A stretch of 64,000 bases of DNA, from contig OZ244783.1 of assembly GCA_965219635.1 (NCBI GenBank), positions 1,364,001 through 1,428,000 on the forward strand, in the 5' to 3' direction. The stretch comes from JAPOXR01 sp965219635 (GTDB taxonomy: Bacteria > Pseudomonadota > Alphaproteobacteria > Rhodobacterales > Rhodobacteraceae). Of the stretch, positions 44,996 to 53,614 are shown one piece after another. How positions within the stretch are numbered: the first letter of the stretch is position 1; each line of letters starts with the position of its first letter. The notes beneath the pieces are model-generated. The model worked only from the letters and a program-made list of their open reading frames with translations, did no database searches and was not told the origin of the DNA. The translations under genes were made by a program, and so were the position numbers.

Positions 44996-45448
44996 ATGGC
45001 TGGCAGTGTCAACAAGGTCATACTGGTCGGCAACCTCGGAAGGGACCCCGAAATCAGAACATTCCCCTCAGGTGCGCAATACTGCAACCTTGCCATTGCA
45101 ACATCGGAACGCTGGCGCGACCGGAATACGGGTGAAAATCGCGAGCGGACCGAATGGCATCGGGTTGTCATCTACTCGGAACCGCTGGTGCGCATTGCAG
45201 AGCAGTACCTGACCAAGGGGCAAAAGGTCTATGTTGAGGGTCAACTTGAGACCCGCAAGTGGCAGGACCAGTCGGGTCAGGACAGGTACTCCACCGAGAT
45301 TGCGCTTCGGGGGTTCAAAAGCCAATTGACAATGCTTGGAGGCCGGAACTCTTCTGATGACTATCAAAGGGACCCCGCCGTTGAGGGACGCCCACCTTCC
45401 AGGCCATCAATCGACAACGACAGTTTCGACGACGAAACACCCTTCTGA
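44996..45448 (+). CDS. ssb: Single-stranded DNA-binding protein
   Basis: Coats single-stranded DNA during replication and repair and recruits partners through its tail. The 150-residue protein has the OB-fold start AGSVNKVILVGNLGRDPEIR and LAIATSERWRDRNTGE, a glycine-poor linker, and the acidic tip DDETPF in place of the canonical DDDIPF. AAGGAAGGGA lies before the ATG. It diverges from uvrA and precedes gyrA. Confidence 0.96.
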   Translation: MAGSVNKVILVGNLGRDPEIRTFPSGAQYCNLAIATSERWRDRNTGENRERTEWHRVVIYSEPLVRIAEQYLTKGQKVYVEGQLETRKWQDQSGQDRYSTEIALRGFKSQLTMLGGRNSSDDYQRDPAVEGRPPSRPSIDNDSFDDETPF

Positions 45449-45561
45449 GATTGCGCTAGGCCAGAAGGGCCTGCCAACCCGAACAGGTCCATCCCGGCAC
45501 AGCTGTTGCCAAAACACTTATTTCAGGCTGCGCGATGGCACTGTAGCGGCACCAGTTCCGG

Positions 45562-45590
45562 TTGGAGTTCATGTTGTACTATAATATAAT
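45562..45590 (+). promoter_or_regulatory. Candidate gyrA promoter with perfect -10
   Basis: TATAAT (45585-45590) is a perfect sigma-70 -10 box, 17 bases after TTGGAG (45562-45567), which matches the -35 consensus at three of six positions. The site is embedded in an A+T-rich patch unlike its surroundings, 42 bases before the preferred gyrA start. Confidence 0.5.
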
Positions 45591-45632
45591 GGCAACCACA
45601 CGGTCTTGTGTCCAATTGGAATTGAATCTGCC

Positions 45633-48368
45633 TTGAACGAAAACGCCGGAAACACGCCAGAAGACACTGATGACGGCCCCTCGCCGGGGCCGAGCGGCTT
45701 GGATTCGGTTTCCATAGTCGATGAGCTGAAGTCAGCCTATCTCGACTACGCTATGAGCGTGATCGTGTCGCGCGCCATCCCGGATCTTCGCGACGGACTC
45801 AAGCCGGTCCACCGCCGCATTCTCTACTCAATGCACGAGACCAGCAATTCGCACGACAAGCCTTACAGGAAGTCGGCTCGGCCGGTTGGCGATGTGATGG
45901 GCAAGTACCATCCGCATGGCGATGCAGCGATATACGATTCACTGGTCAGAATGGCCCAGTCGTTTTCGATGTCCCTGCCGTTGCTGGATGGCCAGGGGAA
46001 TTTCGGCTCGCAGGACGGAGATAACCCAGCAGCCATGCGCTACACGGAAGTGCGCATGGCTCGACTGGCACAGATGCTGCTGGAAGACATAGACAAGGAT
46101 ACGGTCGACTTTCAGGACAATTACGATGGGCGTGACCGCGAACCAGTTGTCCTGCCAGCGAAATTCCCGAATATCCTGGTCAATGGCGGTAGCGGGATCG
46201 CCGTCGGAATGGCCACGAACATTCCGCCGCACAATCTGGGTGAAGTCATCGACGGCACGCTTGCCATGATCGAGGACCCGGACATTTCCGCCGAGAGGCT
46301 CATGGAATTGATACCAGGTCCCGATTTCCCGACCGGAGGGCTGATCCAGGGACGGATGGGCGCCAAGAAAGCCTATGTGACTGGACGGGGCGGCATCATC
46401 GTCAGGGCGAAGACCAACATCGAGGAGATCAGGCGGGACCGTCAAGCGATCATCGTCGAGGAAATCCCTTATCAGGTGAACAAGGCGTTGATGATCGAGC
46501 GTATTGCCCAATGCGCAAAAGAGGGACGGATCCAGGGCATAGCAAACATTCAGGATGAATCAGATCGTACTGGCGTACGTGTGGTGATTGAACTCAAGCG
46601 CGACGCGACGCCCGAAATCGTCCTGAACCAGTTATGGCGGCACTCCAGCATGGAGGCGTCGTTCAACTGCAATCTCTTGGCGCTGAACGGCGGGCGCCCA
46701 GAGTCACTGACACTATGGAAGATCATCCGTTCCTTCATCGATTTCCGCGAAGAGGTCGTCGCCAGAAGAACGATTGAGGAGTTGAGGCGGGCGCGGGCGC
46801 GCAGCCACATTCTGTGTGGGCTAGCAGTCGCAGTCAGCAATCTTGATGAGGTGGTCTCCATCATCCGGGCCTCTGCCGAACCGGCAATTGCACGGGAACG
46901 GCTCCGCCAAAAAGAATGGCCGGCGGTCGATATCGCCGATTACATCCTGCTGACCGGAGACATGGAACACACAGTCAGCGACGATGGCACCTACAGGCTA
47001 TCTGAAACGCAGGCGCGGGCGATACTGGATCTTCGCCTCCAGCGCCTGACGGCGATGGGTGTCAAGGAGAACACTGACGAGCTAGAAAAACTCGCCATCA
47101 TGATCCGGGATTATTTGGACATCCTTGGATCAGGCGAGAGGATCCAGGCAATCATCGCCAACGAACTGACTGAAATCAAAAACAAATTCGCAGTTCCACG
47201 GCGCTCGCAGATTGTCGAACGTGCTGAAGAAGTCGAGGACGAAGACCTGATCGAGCCTGAGGACATGGTGATTACCGTGACCAACAGCGGCTACATGAAA
47301 CGCACCCCACTTACCGAATACCGGTCGCAGAAACGCGGAGGCAAGGGCTTGTCAGGAATGTCCACCAAGGACGAAGACTTTGTGACCGCCCAGTTCGTGG
47401 CCAATACCCACTCGGCGCTTCTGTTCTTTACGACTGACGGCATGGTGTACAAGCTCAAGACGTGGAGATTGCCAAAAGCGGGCCGCAACGCCCGGGGCAA
47501 GGCGATCGTCAACATCCTGCCAATCAAGCTTGGTGTCTCCATTGCCGCCATGACTCCTATCGAAGTCGACGAGACCGATTGGGAAAACTATCAGATCATC
47601 TTTGCGACGTCGGATGGGCATGTGCGGCGCAATCAATTGTCGGATTTTGCCAATGTGATGGCCAACGGCAAGATTGCGATGCGCTTCCCGGAGGATGTGA
47701 CCCTCGTCAATGCGCTGATCTGTGACAAGGATGATGACGTACTGCTGGCCAATTCGTCAGGAAATGTCATCCGCTTTGCTGTCGAACGAGTGAGAATCCA
47801 AAAGACACGCTATTCGACGGGAGTGCGGGGAATGCGCCTCAAGCAGGGCGTGCATGTTGTGTCGATGGAAATCGTCAAGCATTTCCCGATGACATTTCAG
47901 GAGCGCGACGCATTCCTGCGATTCCGCCGGGCAGCGACAATTCAGGAAGGCGAAATTGCCGACCCGGAACCAGAAGAGTCGAGCAATACCGAGCTACCAG
48001 AGTCGCTCCTTGATGCCATGCAGGGAGCCGAACGCCTGCTGCTTGCGATTTCCGCGAACGGTTCGGGCAAGCTCATGTCCTCTCACAACTTTACCGAGAA
48101 AGGGAGAGGCGGTCAGGGCATTGTGGGAATGGGAGGCGAAGGAATTGTTGCATTCCTGGCAGTGGAGTTGGGCGACGAAATCATGCTTACGACCAATTCC
48201 GGCCAATCCATCCGTTGCAATGTCTCCGATGTCTCGTTCCAGTCCAGACAGGGTCGCGGAGTCCGGGTAATCAACCTCTCTGACGAGGAACAGGTGGTGT
48301 CGGTTGCACGGATTGCCGATGCCGAAGGCAACGCTCCAGAAGAAAACATGCAGGCACCAACCACATAG
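45633..48368 (+). CDS. gyrA: DNA gyrase subunit A
   Basis: The cleavage subunit of gyrase, which introduces negative supercoils. The 911-residue protein has DGLKPVHRRILYSMHE, the quinolone-pocket stretch HPHGDAAIYDSLVRMAQ and RYTEVRMARL with catalytic Tyr137, then six GyrA-box beta-pinwheel repeats. These include the QKRGGKG GyrA box. Ala98 stands where E. coli has Ser83. The start is a TTG, either 45633 (preferred, leaving a leader of about 35 bases from the promoter) or 45606. An acidic insert (EIADPEPEESSNTELPES) lies in the C-terminal domain. Confidence 0.96.
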   Translation: MNENAGNTPEDTDDGPSPGPSGLDSVSIVDELKSAYLDYAMSVIVSRAIPDLRDGLKPVHRRILYSMHETSNSHDKPYRKSARPVGDVMGKYHPHGDAAIYDSLVRMAQSFSMSLPLLDGQGNFGSQDGDNPAAMRYTEVRMARLAQMLLEDIDKDTVDFQDNYDGRDREPVVLPAKFPNILVNGGSGIAVGMATNIPPHNLGEVIDGTLAMIEDPDISAERLMELIPGPDFPTGGLIQGRMGAKKAYVTGRGGIIVRAKTNIEEIRRDRQAIIVEEIPYQVNKALMIERIAQCAKEGRIQGIANIQDESDRTGVRVVIELKRDATPEIVLNQLWRHSSMEASFNCNLLALNGGRPESLTLWKIIRSFIDFREEVVARRTIEELRRARARSHILCGLAVAVSNLDEVVSIIRASAEPAIARERLRQKEWPAVDIADYILLTGDMEHTVSDDGTYRLSETQARAILDLRLQRLTAMGVKENTDELEKLAIMIRDYLDILGSGERIQAIIANELTEIKNKFAVPRRSQIVERAEEVEDEDLIEPEDMVITVTNSGYMKRTPLTEYRSQKRGGKGLSGMSTKDEDFVTAQFVANTHSALLFFTTDGMVYKLKTWRLPKAGRNARGKAIVNILPIKLGVSIAAMTPIEVDETDWENYQIIFATSDGHVRRNQLSDFANVMANGKIAMRFPEDVTLVNALICDKDDDVLLANSSGNVIRFAVERVRIQKTRYSTGVRGMRLKQGVHVVSMEIVKHFPMTFQERDAFLRFRRAATIQEGEIADPEPEESSNTELPESLLDAMQGAERLLLAISANGSGKLMSSHNFTEKGRGGQGIVGMGGEGIVAFLAVELGDEIMLTTNSGQSIRCNVSDVSFQSRQGRGVRVINLSDEEQVVSVARIADAEGNAPEENMQAPTT

Positions 48369-48485
48369 CCTTGCTTGCGGCCGCGGGAGCAGCACCCTGA
48401 CTGGCAATCCTCAGCCACTATGGAACAACCGATAAGGCCCCGTATACAGTAGAAAAGATTGGAGGGCCAAGTTCCAGGCAAGCGT

Positions 48486-48513
48486 CATCAGGCCAGCCGC
48501 GTGGTGCCTGATG
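48486..48513. repeat. Eight-base inverted repeat between gyrA and the ABC ATPase gene
   Basis: CATCAGGC (48486-48493) and GCCTGATG (48506-48513) are perfect inverted copies with 12 bases between, 118 bases after the gyrA stop and 121 before the next start. No T-tract follows on either side. It may be an operator or an mRNA hairpin. The rest of the 265-base gap shows no gene. Confidence 0.35.
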
Positions 48514-48633
48514 GCGGCATGGAGACTTCCAGTTCCACTCCCGCTACTGCTGAGCTGTCAACTGACTCGCTTGGTCAGCGCAGGAATCGGAAGTAAAAGC
48601 GCAGATTGTTTATTTCCGAACACCGGAGCAAGG

Positions 48634-49659
48634 ATGAGCATCAACGTTCAGGGAGTTTCAAAGTCGTTCGGGGACCAAATGGCTGTTAATCAGGTCTCAT
48701 TCGACGTTGAGGAAAACAGCTTCTGCTGCATCGTAGGCCCTTCAGGCTGTGGCAAGAGCACCCTGCTTAGGCTAGTGGCCGGGCTTGAAACGCCAGACCA
48801 AGGAAGCATCAGGCTCGGCGATACCATAGTCACATCGCCGGAGGTATTCGTACCGCCCGAGGAACGGCAGGTTGGCGTTGTCTTTCAGTCATACGCGTTA
48901 TGGCCGCATATGACCGTCGCCGGCAACGTTGCATTTCCTTACGAGGCTCAAAACGTGCCGCGCGCCGACGCCATGGATCGCGCACACGGCCACCTGCGGA
49001 CGGTCTCACTCATGGAGTTCGCCGACCGGCGGCCTGAGGCCCTGTCTGGTGGTCAACGGCAGCGCGTAGCACTTGCCCGCTGCCTTGCAGGATCCGCAAC
49101 GACTGTTCTGATGGACGAACCATTGGCCAACCTCGATCCGCACCTACGGGGTTCAATGGAAACCGAACTTCGGGCCTTTCATGATCGGTCGGGTGTGACG
49201 ACTTTGTACATCACCCATGATCAAAGCGAGGCTATGGCACTGGCAGACGTGATGGCGGTTATGTCTGAGGGACAATTCCAGCAGATTGGGTCGCCGCAGG
49301 AAATCTATACAAAACCAGTCAATGAAATGGTCGCCAACTTCATCGGCCGCGGCGTCCTGGTTCAGGCAGAAGTCAATGGCCGCCATGCCACATTGCTAGG
49401 GCAAACCGTTGCCGTGACGGGCACAGGACAAGGCAAATGCACAATTCTATTGCGGCCGGCAGACATTGAACTGGATGAAGCCGGTTGGCCTGCGCAAATA
49501 ACCGCCGTCCAGTACCGCGGCGGCCATTGGGAGGCATTGGCTTGCGGAGAGGGCGTTGACGGCAATGTCATGCTCAATCTCAGCCAGCCGGTTCGACAGG
49601 GCGAGACCGTTCGGCTGCAGTTCATTGGCGGCTGGGTCCTGCCCACCAAGAGCGGTTAA
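48634..49659 (+). CDS. ABC transporter ATP-binding protein (FbpC/PotA-like)
   Basis: The energising subunit of an iron(III)- or similar-solute importer. The 341-residue protein has GPSGCGKSTLLRLVAG, the Q-loop VVFQSYALWPHMT, LSGGQRQRVALARCL, VLMDEPLANLD and ITHDQSEAMALA, then a TOBE-like C-terminal domain (VTGTGQGKCTILLRPADIEL). The ATG at 48634 has GGAG five bases upstream. It faces the permease and binding-protein genes tail to tail, which is unusual for partners of one transporter. Confidence 0.92.
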   Translation: MSINVQGVSKSFGDQMAVNQVSFDVEENSFCCIVGPSGCGKSTLLRLVAGLETPDQGSIRLGDTIVTSPEVFVPPEERQVGVVFQSYALWPHMTVAGNVAFPYEAQNVPRADAMDRAHGHLRTVSLMEFADRRPEALSGGQRQRVALARCLAGSATTVLMDEPLANLDPHLRGSMETELRAFHDRSGVTTLYITHDQSEAMALADVMAVMSEGQFQQIGSPQEIYTKPVNEMVANFIGRGVLVQAEVNGRHATLLGQTVAVTGTGQGKCTILLRPADIELDEAGWPAQITAVQYRGGHWEALACGEGVDGNVMLNLSQPVRQGETVRLQFIGGWVLPTKSG

Positions 49660-49777
49660 CGCTGCACATCTCGAATTTGGCCGGAACGCCTCGCGTTGCC
49701 TCTGTACAGGTCAAACAGCACTTGGCTTGGCCGGCTACGCTGCCGGGTCCAGCGGGACTGCCAACTGAAGCCGCAAG

Positions 49778-51469
49778 CTATAGCCGCCAGGGAACGACCC
49801 CTGGTGGAGCGCGGCGGCCAAGATGATCCAGGACGACCATCAGCAGCACCGTTACGAATACCGTGACGGCAGACATGGCCGAGGCAAGTGTGGTGTACCC
49901 GCCATCCTCATAATTGAAGATTGTCGTGCCGATGGTCTCTGTCCCGCTTGACCAGAGCAATGTCGAAACTGTCACCTCATTGTATGCGGTCAGGAAGACG
50001 AGAATTGCGCCGGATGCCGCCGCAGGCAAAAGCAGGGGAATCGTGATCTTCCGCATGCGGCGAAAGAAGTTCGCGCCAGCGACCTGAGCCGCTTCTTCCA
50101 AAGCCGGATCGAGTTGCAAGTAAGCGGCGCTGATTGACTTCAGGGCAATCGAAAAGAAGGCGCACAGATATGCCAGCAAGATGATCGTCAGTGTGTTGTA
50201 GATTGAAAAACCGACAAGCGGCAATGGCCTGATGAAGGTCAGGATGAATGCAACGGATATCACCAGTCCCGGTATGGCATATGTCATTTCGGCCAATGCC
50301 GACATTCCTGTGCCAAACCGGCGGACCCCGCCGATAGGCGATGCGGCAAATCGGGCAACAAAGATTGCAAGAACAGCAATGACCACTGAAGCAGTCGCAG
50401 CGACAAATGTCGAATTGATGAATGCCCGGATTGTCACTGACTGGCGAAAGAGGATCTCGGCAAAATTGTGAAATGTGATCGTCTGGAGGTTCAACGGAAC
50501 CCCGTAGGTCGGAATCAGCGAGGTGGAGATCAAGGCTGAAAGCGGCAATACGAGCGTGGCGAGGACGATCAACAACTTGACCGCAAGTACAGGCAACTGG
50601 GCCCGCCCCAGCTTGATGTTGAGCGCAGGCTGTGGCGGCCCGATCAGCGCATTCCTCCGTTGCCGTGAAATCCACATCTGCAGCATGATCGCCACAACGG
50701 CTACCACGGCAACCAGTGCCGAGATGACCGCCATATCGGTCAGAACGGAAGGGCCGAAACTCGCCAGGCGTTGCCAGATCAGAACCGGCAGGGTCGTATA
50801 GCGGGCCGGGATGCCCAGCAGCGCAGGGATCCCGAAATTCCCCAGGGCGGAGACGAAGGCCAGCGCAAAGGCTGCAATCAAGGTCGGCGCAAGAAGCGGC
50901 AATACCACGCGCCGCAACAGGCGGCCGGTTCTTGCCCCGCACACCCGCGCTGCATCCGACATTTCACGAGGCAGACTTCGGAGCGCGGCGAGAACGACAA
51001 GAAATACCAACGGCGAATGCTGAATGCTGAGCAGCAGTATTACGCCCTCACGCGAGTATAGCGGATGGGTCGAACCGATTTCTGGAGCCACGCCTAGCAA
51101 GTTTAGAAGAGGAGAAGATGGTCCCAGCGCCTGTATCCAGGCGATTGCCGTCACATGCGGCGGGATCATCATGGGAATGAGCAGCAGAAATGTGAAAGCG
51201 CCCTTTCCTCTCAGATCTGTCAGGCCGACGACCAGGGCCACAGCCGTCCCGAAGACAAGCGCAATGGCAGCTGAGATCAGGCTGCTTTCGAGGGAATTCC
51301 ATAGGGCACGCGGGACTGACCGGCTGTCCAGCGCCTCAAGAAATGGACCAAAGCCGCCGCCAAACGCGACCTTGGCAAGCAGGCCAAGAGGAAAGCCGAA
51401 AATGGCCATCCCCAAACAAGCAAAGGCGGCGAGGGCAATACCCTCGCCGCCCTTGAAGAACTGTAGCAT
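49778..51469 (-). CDS. ABC transporter permease, fused two-domain (FbpB-like)
   Basis: A 563-residue inner-membrane protein with two tandem binding-protein-dependent transport domains, about 12 membrane segments. Each has a cytoplasmic EAA-type loop: RVCGARTGRLLRRVVLPLL in the first half and QVAGANFFRRMRKITIPLL in the second. This fused layout is typical of FbpB-like permeases for ferric iron and related solutes. Its start lies ten bases after the binding-protein gene stop. Confidence 0.92.
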   Translation of the reverse strand: MLQFFKGGEGIALAAFACLGMAIFGFPLGLLAKVAFGGGFGPFLEALDSRSVPRALWNSLESSLISAAIALVFGTAVALVVGLTDLRGKGAFTFLLLIPMMIPPHVTAIAWIQALGPSSPLLNLLGVAPEIGSTHPLYSREGVILLLSIQHSPLVFLVVLAALRSLPREMSDAARVCGARTGRLLRRVVLPLLAPTLIAAFALAFVSALGNFGIPALLGIPARYTTLPVLIWQRLASFGPSVLTDMAVISALVAVVAVVAIMLQMWISRQRRNALIGPPQPALNIKLGRAQLPVLAVKLLIVLATLVLPLSALISTSLIPTYGVPLNLQTITFHNFAEILFRQSVTIRAFINSTFVAATASVVIAVLAIFVARFAASPIGGVRRFGTGMSALAEMTYAIPGLVISVAFILTFIRPLPLVGFSIYNTLTIILLAYLCAFFSIALKSISAAYLQLDPALEEAAQVAGANFFRRMRKITIPLLLPAAASGAILVFLTAYNEVTVSTLLWSSGTETIGTTIFNYEDGGYTTLASAMSAVTVFVTVLLMVVLDHLGRRAPPGVVPWRL

Positions 51470-51478
51470 CGGCGCCTT

Positions 51479-52453
51479 TCAGCCACCGAATATGTCTACA
51501 AACCGTTCTTTGTTGTCTGCATCCTCGGCGAGCGCCTTCGCCGGATCAAAGTCAAGCAGCTTGATTTCCGAAAGTGGCGGGAAGCCTTCCGGCGGCGCAA
51601 TGGCCGGATGAGCAGGCAAGTATCCCATGTCCGCAGCCAACTGCTGCCCTTCCGCTGAAATCAGGAAGTCCACAAATGCCTTCGCAGCATCGGGGTTCTT
51701 CGCTGTCGAGAGTATTGCGACAGGTTCCGTTACCGCCGAAACCCCTTCCTCCGGAAATACGAACTCAACTGGGGCACCATCCAGCTTGTTGCGGATTGGC
51801 AGGAAGTCCACGACGAAACCGTAGAGTTTTTCTCCGCCAGCGATCGCCCTGTAGGTGCCGCCATTGCCACCCTGCGGATTTGCGCCCTGGTCCGCCAAGC
51901 CCTCATAATACGCCCAGCCCAAATCCGGATGCGACGTAATGGCGGCCATGTGAATGGTAGCGGCCCCTGAGGTAAGAGGTGACGGCATGGCCAGCTTGTC
52001 CTTGGCCTCGGGCGACAGCAAGTCCTTGTAGGACGATGGAGCCATTGGCGCGCCGGTATTGTAGACTATGCCGGTCGTGATCAGCTTCGTCGAAAAATAG
52101 TGGCCCTCATCGTCCATCAGCGCTGGATCATAGGCCGATGTGTCAGCATCGGGATGAGCCATCAGGCGCCCTTCCGACTTGAGACCTTCCATTGTCACCA
52201 TGTCGGCGATCAGCAGCACATCGGGCTGCGGTGCGCCGGCTTCAAACTCCGCCCGGAGCTTGGCCATCACCTTGGTGGTGCCATCTCGAATCCACTCGAC
52301 TTCGACATTCGGGTGTTTGGCAGTAAACGCGTCCACGGTCTGTTGGGCATCCGCGTTGGGCTGCGACGTGTATAGTACGAGCTTGCCATCGGCAGCCAGC
52401 GCTGTCGTGGCCATTGCAAGAGTTGATGCAATCACTGACAGTGTACGTAGCAT
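51479..52453 (-). CDS. ABC transporter periplasmic binding protein (FbpA-like)
   Basis: A 324-residue exported solute-binding protein. The signal peptide is MLRTLSVIASTLAMATTALA, and the mature protein starts ADGKLVLYTSQPNADAQQTV, like the iron-binding (SBP_bac_6/FbpA) group. Related proteins bind Fe(III), thiamine or 2-aminoethylphosphonate, so the ligand is open. The start is the ATG at 52453, with GGAGG five bases upstream; the open frame extends to 52972 but that part has no signal or homology. It is the first gene of a two-gene leftward unit. Confidence 0.92.
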   Translation of the reverse strand: MLRTLSVIASTLAMATTALAADGKLVLYTSQPNADAQQTVDAFTAKHPNVEVEWIRDGTTKVMAKLRAEFEAGAPQPDVLLIADMVTMEGLKSEGRLMAHPDADTSAYDPALMDDEGHYFSTKLITTGIVYNTGAPMAPSSYKDLLSPEAKDKLAMPSPLTSGAATIHMAAITSHPDLGWAYYEGLADQGANPQGGNGGTYRAIAGGEKLYGFVVDFLPIRNKLDGAPVEFVFPEEGVSAVTEPVAILSTAKNPDAAKAFVDFLISAEGQQLAADMGYLPAHPAIAPPEGFPPLSEIKLLDFDPAKALAEDADNKERFVDIFGG

Positions 52454-52999
52454 TGGTTCCTCCATCGGTTGTGTAGCCTGTCGCACGACAGCAAAGATCG
52501 CCGAATTGCAAATTGCTGCCGTGGCTGGCTGAATGGTCTCTTTGCGTAGCAGCAATTTCAAGTGAATTCTTGCCCAGCTTCCGCCTTCTGTCAACAATGC
52601 GCCGTAAGTACTTGTTTTCTCGTTACCTCTTGCCTCTGCACCAACTGATCTCTTCCCCGCCGGCACGGAACGGCAAGGAGAAAGCCGGATGACAATCTTG
52701 CGACAGTCCAGATTGTAGACGCCAACGCCCCGGGATTCTCCAGGCGGCAATCGGAACAGCAAGTGGTATTTGAACGGAGCGAACCACATTGCGCGCCGCG
52801 GGATGGGGCGGCATCCCTTGCGCCCGTCATGAAGACAAGACTGCGTGCTTCCCATTTCCTGACCGGTAATTCTTGGGTCGTTGGATACATTCTTCCCGGC
52901 TGCCAGATGCTGGATGCAACACGGAGTGGGCATTGCGGAGCCCGCCGCATGGACAAGCCCCATGCTGCTCAATAGACTTGCGCTGCGAAAGGAGGACAG
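52454..52999. other. 546-base divergent intergenic region
   Basis: This lies between the leftward fbpA-like gene and a rightward methyltransferase gene. Open frames on both strands here look non-coding: rich in Arg, Ser, Cys and Pro, with no domain. It contains a ten-base inverted repeat at 52510-52558 and, at 52988-52995, AAAGGAGG, the ribosome site of the methyltransferase gene. No promoter was identified with confidence. Confidence 0.5.
52510..52558. promoter_or_regulatory. Ten-base inverted repeat in the fbpA-like leader
   Basis: AAATTGCTGC (52510-52519) and GCAGCAATTT (52549-52558) are perfect inverted copies 29 bases apart, 57-105 bases before the fbpA-like start. This could be a dimeric repressor site or a long-loop RNA hairpin. 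It does not match a known Fur box. Confidence 0.45.
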
Positions 53000-53614
53000 A
53001 TGACCAAACAGTTTCTTGACGACGTCTACCAGAAGAGATCACCTGATGAGACCTGGAAACTCTACCAGGAATGGTCGTCAACCTACGATGACGAAATGGA
53101 TACCAATGGCTATGCCACACCGGCGCGTTGTGCCGATGCTCTGTCTGGCATTGTTGAAGACCTTGCAGCACCCTTGCTGGATTTTGGATGCGGCACAGGC
53201 CGCTCAGGTGTGGAGTTCGCAAAGGCCGGATTCCAGACAATCGATGGCTGCGACATTTCGGAAGCGATGGTTGCCCATGCCAACAGCCGGAAGGTCTATC
53301 GACGGCTCATGGCGTTGGACCCTGAAGGGGCGCTGCCATTTTCCCAAGGCGACTACAGGAACATTGCTGCCGTGGGGGTGATCAGTCTTGGCGGGGCGCC
53401 GGTATCAGTCATGGATGACCTGATCGGACTGCTGGAACCGGGTGGAACGCTGACTTTTTCATACAACGACCATACGATGCAGTCTCACGAATACACATCC
53501 CGCGTATCTGAATATGTCGACACCTCGACCGTGGACCTTCTCTTCAAGGAACATGGAGACCATCTTCCCGGCATCGGGATGCAGTCAACCGTGTTCATAC
53601 TGCGCAAGCGTTGA
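53000..53614 (+). CDS. Class I SAM-dependent methyltransferase
   Basis: A 204-residue Rossmann-fold methyltransferase of unknown substrate. The SAM-binding glycine motif is LLDFGCGTGRSGVEFAKAGF, followed by the acidic GCDISEAMVAHA. The N-terminus (WKLYQEWSSTYDDEM) and the core resemble the small Methyltransf_11/25 group that acts on small molecules. GGAGG lies just before the ATG. Its TGA is followed at once by the gluQRS ATG, so the two are co-translated. Confidence 0.85.
   Translation: MTKQFLDDVYQKRSPDETWKLYQEWSSTYDDEMDTNGYATPARCADALSGIVEDLAAPLLDFGCGTGRSGVEFAKAGFQTIDGCDISEAMVAHANSRKVYRRLMALDPEGALPFSQGDYRNIAAVGVISLGGAPVSVMDDLIGLLEPGGTLTFSYNDHTMQSHEYTSRVSEYVDTSTVDLLFKEHGDHLPGIGMQSTVFILRKR

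Noticed and set aside
45555..45570. GTTC-N8-GTTC upstream of gyrA, resembling a LexA box
   Set aside because: The spacer is eight bases, not seven as in the alphaproteobacterial SOS box, and it overlaps the putative -35 by chance; gyrA is not a usual SOS gene.
52454..52972. N-terminal extension of the fbpA-like frame
   Set aside because: It would bury the clear signal peptide starting at 52453 and has non-coding composition.
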